From Actinomycetes bacterium (GTDB taxonomy: Bacteria; Actinomycetota; Acidimicrobiia; Acidimicrobiales; JAJZXF01): a DNA stretch of 35,688 bases. The notes beneath the pieces are model-generated. The model was not told the DNA's origin. It did no database searches and worked only from the letters and a program-made list of their open reading frames with translations. A program made the position numbers and the translations under genes. Shown here in pieces: positions 27,182 to 33,416 of this stretch (the stretch's first letter is position 1; every line of letters begins with the position of its first letter). The stretch spans positions 1 to 35,688 of the forward strand of contig JAJYWA010000013.1 in assembly GCA_021791755.1 (NCBI GenBank), written 5' to 3'.

Positions 27182-28211
27182 GAGGTACCGCTGCTCCGAT
27201 GGCGTCAATGATGTCCTCTGCATCGTGGATCACCCTGACCTGCGAGAAGCGTCGTGCTAGCGATCTGGCCCAGGGCTCGTTGTCTAGGAGGACCCGTGGA
27301 AGTAGGAGGATCCTGGACTGAGCGAGAGCGAGCATTGCCTGCTGGAAGGCGCCGCCGTTCTCACGTGCCTCGATAACGCAGGTACCAAGGGAGAGTCCGC
27401 TCGTGACTGCGTTGCGCAGCGGAAAGCTGTGTCGGCTTGCGTGTACGTCGGGGAGGAACTGTGAGATCACGGCGCCAGTCGCGCTGATCATGTCGGCGAG
27501 CGCGACATTCTGACGGGGGTAGACGCTCGACGTGCCGGAGCCGAGCACCGCGATCGTGCGGCCAGCCGCGTTGACGGCGGCTGTATGCGCAGCGGCATCG
27601 ATGCCGCGAGCAAGGCCCGAGGTGACGGTGACGCCAAACTGGACCAAGCCGTTGGCTATGTCGGCGGCAAGCGACAGTCCGGTGCTCGAGGGCCTACGGG
27701 CGCCTACGATTGCCACGGAGCGCTGGTCATCCTCGCTCAAGCCACCGCGGACGAAGAGATAGGGAGGGTGCCTCGGGACGGCCCGGAGGTTGGCCGGGTA
27801 GGTGGCATCCAGCACCGTTACGAGGCGCGAACCGTTCGAGGTATGCGCGCGGTGGATCATCGAGCGCCAATAGCCCAGAGTGGCGCGTATCGCAGAACGT
27901 GACTCGCTACTGGAGAGGAACGCCGCGAGATCAGCTCTCCAGCCGCTGAGGTGGGCCATGTAGGCGAAGGATGAGCCCGTGCTCAGGATGGCGGATGCGC
28001 TTGGGACACGTTCGAGGAGGTCTGCTACTCGCCACGGTGCAGCAGGCGCGGCGTGGACCACCGCGAGGACGAGTGCGCCCGGTTGGTCAGCGCCTGATGG
28101 ATCTGTGTTCGATGGCCCTGTGCCCACCAGATCTGTGTTGGCGGCTCGACAAAGGCTGCCGGCGTCGCCGGGCGCAACCAGCTCGAGCTTGGAATCGAGC
28201 TTGGTGTGCAC
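27150..28211 (-). CDS. dprA: DNA processing protein DprA (Smf)
   Basis: DprA binds incoming single-stranded DNA during transformation and loads RecA on it. The Rossmann-like core has YLFVRGGL, VAIVGARRPSSTG, TSGLARGIDAAAHTAA, AVLGSGTSSVYPRQN and FPLRNAVTSGLSLGTCVIEARENGG, in the family order. It is 353 residues from a GTG at 28211, with GAGG just upstream. The N-terminus (about 1-45) is Thr/Pro/Gly-rich with a repeated NTD segment and no homology visible to me; the C-terminus lacks a clear winged helix. It starts 65 bases after recA, where many actinobacteria have recX. Confidence 0.92.
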   Translation of the reverse strand: MHTKLDSKLELVAPGDAGSLCRAANTDLVGTGPSNTDPSGADQPGALVLAVVHAAPAAPWRVADLLERVPSASAILSTGSSFAYMAHLSGWRADLAAFLSSSESRSAIRATLGYWRSMIHRAHTSNGSRLVTVLDATYPANLRAVPRHPPYLFVRGGLSEDDQRSVAIVGARRPSSTGLSLAADIANGLVQFGVTVTSGLARGIDAAAHTAAVNAAGRTIAVLGSGTSSVYPRQNVALADMISATGAVISQFLPDVHASRHSFPLRNAVTSGLSLGTCVIEARENGGAFQQAMLALAQSRILLLPRVLLDNEPWARSLARRFSQVRVIHDAEDIIDAIGAAVPHDSFDVGRLF

Positions 28212-28276
28212 GGCCTCAGGTCCTGCTTGGAAGTGCTTTGCCGTATCTCGCCGCCCCTACAGCGCCTCGCCGACCT

Positions 28277-29470
28277 TTACCGTGCCGCGCCGTTGGTTGA
28301 CGCTGCCGCCATCGGCTCGGTCTTTGAGACGCCGGTATCTGGCGCCGACGAGGCTGTAGCTGCGAGAAGGGCGGCTTTTGCCCCCCTGACGTCTCTTGCC
28401 GCTTCCTTCGTACGGCCCCCGTTGGTCTTTACGTCCTTTGCGGCCCCGGAGGCCGCTGCTTCGGCGGGCGTATCTTGCCTGGGTGAGGTGCTGATGGCGA
28501 GCTTTTCACGTACGAGGTTGTCGATCTCAGCCATGAGAGCTGGATTGTCCCTGAGGAACTGCTTTGCGTTCTCTCTGCCCTGGCCGAGTTGCTCTCCCTG
28601 GTAGGTGAACCATGCTCCGGACTTCTTGATGAGACCCTGCTCGACCCCTACGTCGAGCAGCGAGCCCTCCCTGCTTATGCCCTTGCCGTACATGATGTCC
28701 ATCTCCGCGGTCTTAAAAGGCGGGGCAACCTTGTTCTTCACGACCTTCACACGGGTACGGTTGCCAATCACGTCGGCGCCGTCCTTGATCGATTCGATCC
28801 TGCGTATGTCGAGGCGGACCGATGCATAGAACTTGAGGGCCCTGCCTCCAGGGGTTACCTCTGGTGAACCGTAGACGACGCCAATCTTCTCCCTGAGCTG
28901 ATTGATGAAAATTGCGATCGTGCGAGAGCGGTTCAAGGTCCCAGTGAGCTTGCGCAACGCCTGAGACATGAGGCGAGCCTGCAGGCCGACGTGGGCGTCT
29001 CCCATCTCTCCTTCTATCTCTGCCCGTGGAGTGAGCGCCGCAACAGAGTCAACGACAAGAACGTCCAGCGCTCCAGAACGGATCAGCATATCGGCGATCT
29101 CGAGAGCCTGCTCACCGGTGTCTGGTTGTGAGATGAGCAGGTCGTCAATGTTCAAGCCGAGGTTCTTGGCATAGAGAGGATCCATGGCATGCTCGGCGTC
29201 GATGTAGGCGCAGATCCCGCCGTCACGCTGCGCCTCTGCGACGACATGCATGGCAAGGGTGGACTTCCCGGATGACTCGGGGCCGTAGATCTCCACAACC
29301 CTGCCCCTCGGCAGCCCGCCTACACCGAGGGCGATATCGAGCGACATCGCGCCAGTTGGTATTGATTCGACTGCCATGTGAGCGTTCTCGCCCATTCGCA
29401 TGATGGAGCCCTTGCCGAAGCTCTTCTCTATCTGGCTCAAGGCCATGTCCAGTGCTTTATCGCGTTCCAT
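28277..29470 (-). CDS. recA: Recombinase RecA with an Ala-rich C-terminal tail
   Basis: RecA forms filaments on single-stranded DNA and drives strand exchange and LexA cleavage. The Walker A motif is GPESSGKST, followed by [15 protein letters not shown], Walker [10 protein letters not shown], and L2-region [30 protein letters not shown] chose the ATG at 29470 (397 residues) since the family begins close to [19 protein letters not shown]; a TTG at 29488 is the alternative. After DNLVREKL the last 70 residues are an Ala/Ser/Thr/Lys-rich tail, longer than the usual acidic tail. No clear actinobacterial SOS box was found upstream. It is followed by dprA and comF. Confidence 0.97.
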   Translation of the reverse strand: MERDKALDMALSQIEKSFGKGSIMRMGENAHMAVESIPTGAMSLDIALGVGGLPRGRVVEIYGPESSGKSTLAMHVVAEAQRDGGICAYIDAEHAMDPLYAKNLGLNIDDLLISQPDTGEQALEIADMLIRSGALDVLVVDSVAALTPRAEIEGEMGDAHVGLQARLMSQALRKLTGTLNRSRTIAIFINQLREKIGVVYGSPEVTPGGRALKFYASVRLDIRRIESIKDGADVIGNRTRVKVVKNKVAPPFKTAEMDIMYGKGISREGSLLDVGVEQGLIKKSGAWFTYQGEQLGQGRENAKQFLRDNPALMAEIDNLVREKLAISTSPRQDTPAEAAASGAAKDVKTNGGRTKEAARDVRGAKAALLAATASSAPDTGVSKTEPMAAASTNGAAR

Positions 29471-29758
29471 GTCCAATCGTCGCTCCAAGGTTCGGTTTGC
29501 TCTAGCCGCTAGCCGCTAGCTGGCACACCCTGCCGGGTGCTTTCCTGATAGTTCCCAACAGTACAGGGGTGGTCTGACATCGCGGTGGATCTGGCGCCGC
29601 AACTTGCAGTTCAGCTCCTGTAACCCTGCCAGTGTAGCATCGAACACGCGTACGTGAGTGGACATAGAGCGCCGCGTACTGGGGCCGGCACGAACCGCAT
29701 CGGCCTCGTGGCAATGACTTGCAGCGATGTACCGGCGACGGACACCACGTCGGCGATC
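29471..29758. other. Gap between thpR and recA, 288 bases
   Basis: This should contain the recA promoter. It holds a 7-bp tandem repeat (TAGCCGC, 29503-29516 plus TAGC) and a weak inverted repeat around GCACACC/GGGTGC (29523-29540) with no T-run. CGAACACGCGTACGTG near 29641 has one half of an SOS-like box only. Nothing else was recognised. Confidence 0.4.
29503..29520. repeat. 7-bp tandem duplication upstream of recA
   Basis: TAGCCGC occurs twice (29503-29509, 29510-29516) and is followed by TAGC. It lies 33 bases upstream of the recA ATG, in the likely leader. Confidence 0.75.
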
Positions 29759-30313
29759 TCAGCCGCAGTTGGAGCTGGGCGCTCGAGGTCGGCTGACCGA
29801 GCTGAGGATGCTGTAGCGCGGGCCGCCTTCGGAAAGGGTGGAGGCTACGAGGGTCAGCTGCTCCACCGGCCATGCCGCGGAGAACGGCGCTCCCGAGAGG
29901 CCAGCTATGCCGCCGGTCCGGCTTCCTGCACGGCGCCCACGGGCGAGCGTGAGGTGCCCGGTGAAGGAAGGGGCAGCTCGAAGCGCCCGCGAGCGTTCGA
30001 TGCGGGGTGGCAACGTGGTCTGGACGAGCTTGGCTAGCGCCAGCAGGCCATGGATCGGAACGTAGAGGACGCTGCGGCCGAAGCAAGCCGTCGCCGGCCC
30101 CGCCTCGGCCAATGTTCTCTCTTTCCAAGCAAGTCCTGCCCGTGCGAGCCCGTCCTTCGCGTCGTCGAGGTCGACGGCATCCCCGAGGAAGCTGAGCGTG
30201 ATGTGCCACTGCGCGGGTGCGGTCCACCGGACATCTGGGCGGGCTGGCCGGTCCAGGAGCTCCAGGCGGGCGACGATCTCTGGAGGTGGCCATATCGCGA
30301 CGAACAAGCGCAT
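29759..30313 (-). CDS. thpR: RNA 2',3'-cyclic phosphodiesterase (LigT/ThpR, 2H family)
   Basis: This 184-residue 2H-phosphoesterase opens RNA 2',3'-cyclic phosphates. The two catalytic HxTx motifs are HITL (H37, T39) and HLTL (H120, T122), and the start MRLFVAIWPP is typical of the family. The ATG at 30313 lies 13 bases after the marR stop, and the upstream open frame (to 30403) would overlap marR. A thpR-recA order is seen in other bacteria (for example after cinA), but cinA is absent here. The last 20 residues are low-complexity. Confidence 0.88.
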   Translation of the reverse strand: MRLFVAIWPPPEIVARLELLDRPARPDVRWTAPAQWHITLSFLGDAVDLDDAKDGLARAGLAWKERTLAEAGPATACFGRSVLYVPIHGLLALAKLVQTTLPPRIERSRALRAAPSFTGHLTLARGRRAGSRTGGIAGLSGAPFSAAWPVEQLTLVASTLSEGGPRYSILSSVSRPRAPSSNCG

Positions 30314-30326
30314 GCGCGTGCTCGCA

Positions 30327-30848
30327 TCATGCACGAATTGGTGAGCCTTCGTCGTGCGTCGGTGGCTTAGAGGGCAGGCAAGGAGCCGCGACGGCTGCAG
30401 CATCAGGGCTCACACGGTCTCGCAGGCGTCTCAGCGCATCCGTCACCAGCTGCTCCTCGCCAGGATCGAGAAGCTCGTCGAAGAGGTCGTCGAGCTGGCT
30501 TTCATGGATGCGCATCACCCGCCTCATCTGCTGGCGTCCACGCCGGGTGAGCGCTGCGTAGGTGCCGCGCCGGTCGTTCTGACATCCCTGGCGGTCTACG
30601 AGGTTCAAGGCGGCGAGGCGATCGATCGCCCGGGTCAAGCCGCTCGGCGTCAGCGCTGCCTGCGCTGCAAGGTCGCTCAGCCTGAGGCGCTTGCCTGGGC
30701 TGCGGACCAGACGGATGAGCACCTCGAGATCCCTGCTTCCCAGGCCAAGCTCCTTTTCGATCGCGGGATTGATGGTCTTGCGTAGCCCGGCCGCGATCTC
30801 GAGGATCAAGCCTACCGTTGTGACCCGGTCGTGCGTTCTCACCGGCAT
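30327..30848 (-). CDS. MarR family transcriptional regulator
   Basis: This 173-residue winged-helix regulator has LRLSDLAAQAALTPSGLTRAIDRLAALNLVDRQ (HTH and recognition helix), then the wing NDRRGTYAALTRRGRQQM, flanked by dimerisation helices. I chose the ATG at 30848, which has a GGGGGG run 6 bases upstream; an ATG at 30881 is also in frame but has no Shine-Dalgarno. It is divergent from yceI. The shared 210-base region holds three copies of TAGTTGCATA, two of them forming a perfect inverted repeat, so it probably represses itself and yceI. The ligand is unknown. Confidence 0.9.
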   Translation of the reverse strand: MPVRTHDRVTTVGLILEIAAGLRKTINPAIEKELGLGSRDLEVLIRLVRSPGKRLRLSDLAAQAALTPSGLTRAIDRLAALNLVDRQGCQNDRRGTYAALTRRGRQQMRRVMRIHESQLDDLFDELLDPGEEQLVTDALRRLRDRVSPDAAAVAAPCLPSKPPTHDEGSPIRA

Positions 30849-30950
30849 CGGGAGCCCCCCGTCCATCCATCGCGGCTCCATGCCCGCGCCGCGAGCCGGC
30901 GCCAGACCCGTCTTGACTGCATACTCGTAACTCTACTTCGAACGCGAAGA

Positions 30951-31018
30951 GATAGTTGCATACGCAAGGAGTGGCGTGTACACTTAGTTGCATAGTCAAA
31001 TATCGGCTATGCAACTAA
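30951..31018. promoter_or_regulatory. Candidate MarR operators between marR and yceI
   Basis: TTAGTTGCATAG (30984-30995) and CTATGCAACTAA (31007-31018) are perfect 12-bp inverted repeats with an 11-base spacer. A third copy of the core, TAGTTGCATA, lies at 30953-30962, 32 bases before the second, that is, about three helical turns. A weaker fourth, ACTGCATAC, is near 30916. Sites of this kind between marR and its divergent target are typical operators. Confidence 0.75.
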
Positions 31019-31059
31019 TCGTTGGCAACAGCAAGTATTCGATGACAAGGAGATGACTT

Positions 31060-31644
31060 ATGACCACACCCGACGCCGGAGCTGATCTCACCAGGACCGT
31101 TGACGGCGCAACTGTCCCGACGCCAGGAACCTTCGCGCTCGACCCTTCTCACCTCGAGATCGGTTTTGTGGCCAGGCACATGATGGTAGCGAAGGTGCGC
31201 GGCCGCTTCGCGAAAGCCAGTGGCGTTATCGTGATCGATGAGGATCTGGCTCGCTCGACGGTGGACGTGACGATCGAGACGGCCAGCGTGGACACTCGCG
31301 AGGAGAATCGAGACGGCCACTTGAAGTCCCCGGACTTCCTCGATGTGGAGCGCTTCCCCGCGATGACCTTCAAGAGCACGTCGGTCACGAAGACGGGTCG
31401 CGAAAGCTGGAAGGTCGAAGGTGATCTCACGATCAAGGACGTCACGAAGCCCGTGACGCTCGACGTGGCGCTCGAAGGGGTGGTGCAGGATCCGTATGGC
31501 AAGCAGCGCATTGGAATCTCGGCTGTGGCAGAGATCGATCGTGAGGAGTTTGGCCTGACGTGGAACGCGGTCATGGAGGCGGGCGGCGTCGTCGTCGGGC
31601 GCCAGATCAAGATCGAGATCGACGCAGAGGCTATTCGCCAGTAG
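31060..31644 (+). CDS. YceI family lipid-binding protein (no signal peptide)
   Basis: This 194-residue YceI-fold protein starts at an ATG with AAGGAG 7 bases upstream. The family pattern is clear: FALDPSHLEIGFVARHMMVAKVRGRF, ASVDTREENRDGHLKSPDFLDVERFPAMTF and LTIKDVTKPVTLDV, ending with the barrel strand GLTWNAVMEAGGVVVG. YceI barrels bind polyisoprenoid or other amphiphilic molecules. Unlike E. coli YceI there is no signal peptide, so it is cytoplasmic. It is paired with a divergent MarR regulator, an arrangement common in actinobacteria. The stop lies inside a 9-bp tandem duplication that repeats the TAG. Confidence 0.93.
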   Translation: MTTPDAGADLTRTVDGATVPTPGTFALDPSHLEIGFVARHMMVAKVRGRFAKASGVIVIDEDLARSTVDVTIETASVDTREENRDGHLKSPDFLDVERFPAMTFKSTSVTKTGRESWKVEGDLTIKDVTKPVTLDVALEGVVQDPYGKQRIGISAVAEIDREEFGLTWNAVMEAGGVVVGRQIKIEIDAEAIRQ

Positions 31645-31654
31645 TGCCAGTAGT
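31637..31654. repeat. 9-bp tandem duplication over the yceI stop
   Basis: GCCAGTAGT occurs twice in a row. The first copy contains the yceI TAG stop (31642-31644), and the second adds another in-frame TAG. Confidence 0.8.
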
Positions 31655-31716
31655 AGTCGCCACGAACCAGTAATGCGACAGGTGCGACGGGCAGGAGGAC
31701 TGGTGTCGCGCCGAGG

Positions 31717-31748
31717 GTGGCGCCGCCGCTTTGGTGAGGTGGCGCCAC
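31717..31748. other. Possible stem-loop upstream of the small peptide gene
   Basis: GTGGCGCC (31717-31724) pairs perfectly with GGCGCCAC (31741-31748) over a 16-base loop. The second arm is also part of a 10-bp palindrome GTGGCGCCAC (31739-31748). No T-run follows, so it is a poor intrinsic terminator for yceI. It may be an operator or an RNA structure before the peptide gene. Confidence 0.3.
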
Positions 31749-31804
31749 TACTGGTGGAGACGTAGGCTCGCTCAGGGTTGTCGACGAGATGAAGGAGGCC
31801 CTCT

Positions 31805-32029
31805 GTGGTACCGGAGCGACCTGAAGTGATCGCCTATCGAAAGGCGTGTAGGACGACTGGCACGGGTCTGTCTCACTACGTGCTCTTGACCAATGGACCG
31901 CGCAAGGTTTCCCCGCGAGGCGCTACGGAGGCATCCCAGGGTGCAGTGTCGCAAAGTGCAGTGTCCCACGGTTTGGAGTCCCAAGGTTTGACGCCACCGC
32001 CTATGGCGGCTGCTGGCGGTCGTACCTGA
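31805..32029 (+). CDS. Small peptide, candidate precursor of the adjacent radical SAM maturase (CbpA-like?)
   Basis: This 74-residue product starts at a GTG. A near-perfect Shine-Dalgarno (AAGGAGG, 31792-31798) lies 6 bases upstream, which strongly supports translation. The N-terminal half has RPEVIAYRKACRTTGTGLSH followed by YVLLTNGPRK, with a single cysteine. The second half is four degenerate five-residue repeats (SQGAV, SQSAV, SHGLE, SQGLT), then PPPMAAAGGRT. It ends 16 bases before the radical SAM gene. Size, position and strand fit a RiPP precursor. From memory the AYRK-C-GTGLSHY motif recalls the CbpA family, but I could not check this. Which part is leader and which is core is unknown; the repeats look like a recent, genome-specific expansion. 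Confidence 0.68.
   Translation: MVPERPEVIAYRKACRTTGTGLSHYVLLTNGPRKVSPRGATEASQGAVSQSAVSHGLESQGLTPPPMAAAGGRT
31934..31993 (+). repeat. Four 15-bp degenerate repeats in the small peptide gene
   Basis: Four in-frame units of 15 bases encode SQGAV, SQSAV, SHGLE and SQGLT. The first two share GCAGTG and the last two share GGTTTG, which suggests two rounds of duplication. Confidence 0.8.
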
Positions 32030-32045
32030 GCGGGAGCGCGCTGCT

Positions 32046-33416
32046 GTGCCGTCTGAAGCGGGCGCTGGCGTGTCCCTCGCGCCCGTGAACATAGGCCATG
32101 GGCAGTACACGGCGCTTGTAGAGCCGAGCACCGCGTTCTGGTCGCTCGTCCGCAGCGACCGGGCTGGTGACATGATCTGCGATCCGTCCTTCTTGGGCCG
32201 GGTTGAGGCACGCATCGGAGAGTTTGCGACCGAGATGGAGCGCCTCCGCTATGGCCTGTTGCCTTCGGCCGTCTATTTCAACCCCACCGAACGGTGCAAT
32301 ATGAACTGCACGTACTGCTACTTGCCGGAGGGGATGCGTAGGCGTGGCGCCCATATGTCCAGGGAGGACATCTTCCGAGCACTCGTGGAGTTGCGCGGTT
32401 ACTTTCGGAGGACGCTTCCCGAGGGCGATATGCCGCAGGTGATCTTTCACGGTTCCGAGCCGATGATGAACCGAGCTGCTGTCTTTGAAGCGATCGACAG
32501 CTTCAGCGAAGACTTCGTGTTCGGCGTCCAGACGAATGGGACTCTCTTGGACTCCGAGGCGATCGAGTACCTGACTTCCAGGGAGGTGAGCATCGGCCTG
32601 TCTCTCGACGGTCCGTACTCAGAGGTCGCAGATCGTACCAGGCACACCTTCTCGATGCACGGCGTCTTCGATCGGGTGGTACGCGTTCTCGAAGCGTTGC
32701 GCGGCTACGAGAGCTACTCCGTGATATGCACCGTGACTCTGGAGAACCTGGACCACTTGAGCGAAATGGTTGATCTCCTCCACGCGCTCGAGGCGCCTAC
32801 GTGCATGTTGAACCCGGTCAGGTGCACGTTGGAAGGGGGTCGGAAGGCACGTCCTTCGGACTCCGCTCTCGCCGCGGCATACGTGCAGGCCCTGGATCGA
32901 AGTTACGAGCTGTACCAGGAGAGCGGGCGGAAGCTCGTCGTGGCCAACTTCGCCAACATCGTGCTCGCGATGATCGCGCCGACTGCCCGGCGGCTCATGT
33001 GCGACATCTCACCATGCGGGGGCGGCAGGTGCTTCTTCGCTGTTGATGCACACGGCGACTTGTTCCCGTGCAGCGAATTCATTGGTCTCGAGGGCTTTCG
33101 AGGCGGCAACCTCTTCAGGGGCGACCTGCAAGGCTGCTTTGACAGCAGTGCGTTCCGCTCCGTCACGCAGAGGGCTGTCGAGATGATCGAGCCGTGTCGT
33201 AGCTGCGTGTTTCGTCACTTCTGTGGGGCCCCATGCCCGGCCGAGGCTTTCGAGCTCAACGGCGCCACAGCGAGCCGGGGCGCATTCTGTGATTTCTACC
33301 AGGAGCAAGCCCGCTACGCGTTGCGGGTGATCGCGGATGGTCGTGAAGATGCGTTCCTTTGGGACGGCTGGGACCGCGACGTGGTGACCACCTTTGACGT
33401 CAATTCCATCAGTTAG
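32046..33416 (+). CDS. Radical SAM/SPASM peptide-modifying maturase (CbpB-like?)
   Basis: This 456-residue protein starts at a GTG with GGGAG 9 bases upstream. The radical SAM cluster motif CNMNCTYC (C84, C88, C91) is intact. FHGSEPMMN is the usual GGEP-like SAM contact, changed to HGSEP, and QTNGTLLD and GLSLDGP follow in order. The SPASM domain has all ligands: C319, C324, C329 and C342, then CRSCVFRHFCGAPC (C384, C387, C393, C397) and C415, giving two auxiliary 4Fe-4S clusters. SPASM enzymes of this kind install cross-links or other changes in ribosomal peptides. The upstream 74-residue gene is the obvious substrate. Similarity to CbpB is recollection only. Its 3' end overlaps the MFS gene by 8 bases. 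Confidence 0.9.
   Translation: MPSEAGAGVSLAPVNIGHGQYTALVEPSTAFWSLVRSDRAGDMICDPSFLGRVEARIGEFATEMERLRYGLLPSAVYFNPTERCNMNCTYCYLPEGMRRRGAHMSREDIFRALVELRGYFRRTLPEGDMPQVIFHGSEPMMNRAAVFEAIDSFSEDFVFGVQTNGTLLDSEAIEYLTSREVSIGLSLDGPYSEVADRTRHTFSMHGVFDRVVRVLEALRGYESYSVICTVTLENLDHLSEMVDLLHALEAPTCMLNPVRCTLEGGRKARPSDSALAAAYVQALDRSYELYQESGRKLVVANFANIVLAMIAPTARRLMCDISPCGGGRCFFAVDAHGDLFPCSEFIGLEGFRGGNLFRGDLQGCFDSSAFRSVTQRAVEMIEPCRSCVFRHFCGAPCPAEAFELNGATASRGAFCDFYQEQARYALRVIADGREDAFLWDGWDRDVVTTFDVNSIS

Noticed and set aside
29636-29660. Possible SOS box upstream of recA
   Set aside because: Only one half (CGAAC) fits the actinobacterial pattern; the other half is not GTTCG.
29502-30293. 263-residue minus ORF overlapping thpR
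   Set aside because: Its translation is Arg/Pro/His-rich with no motif, and it lies in another frame over thpR, which has both catalytic HxTx motifs.
31717-31748. Intrinsic terminator after yceI
   Set aside because: The stem is good but there is no T-run after it; kept only as a possible stem-loop.
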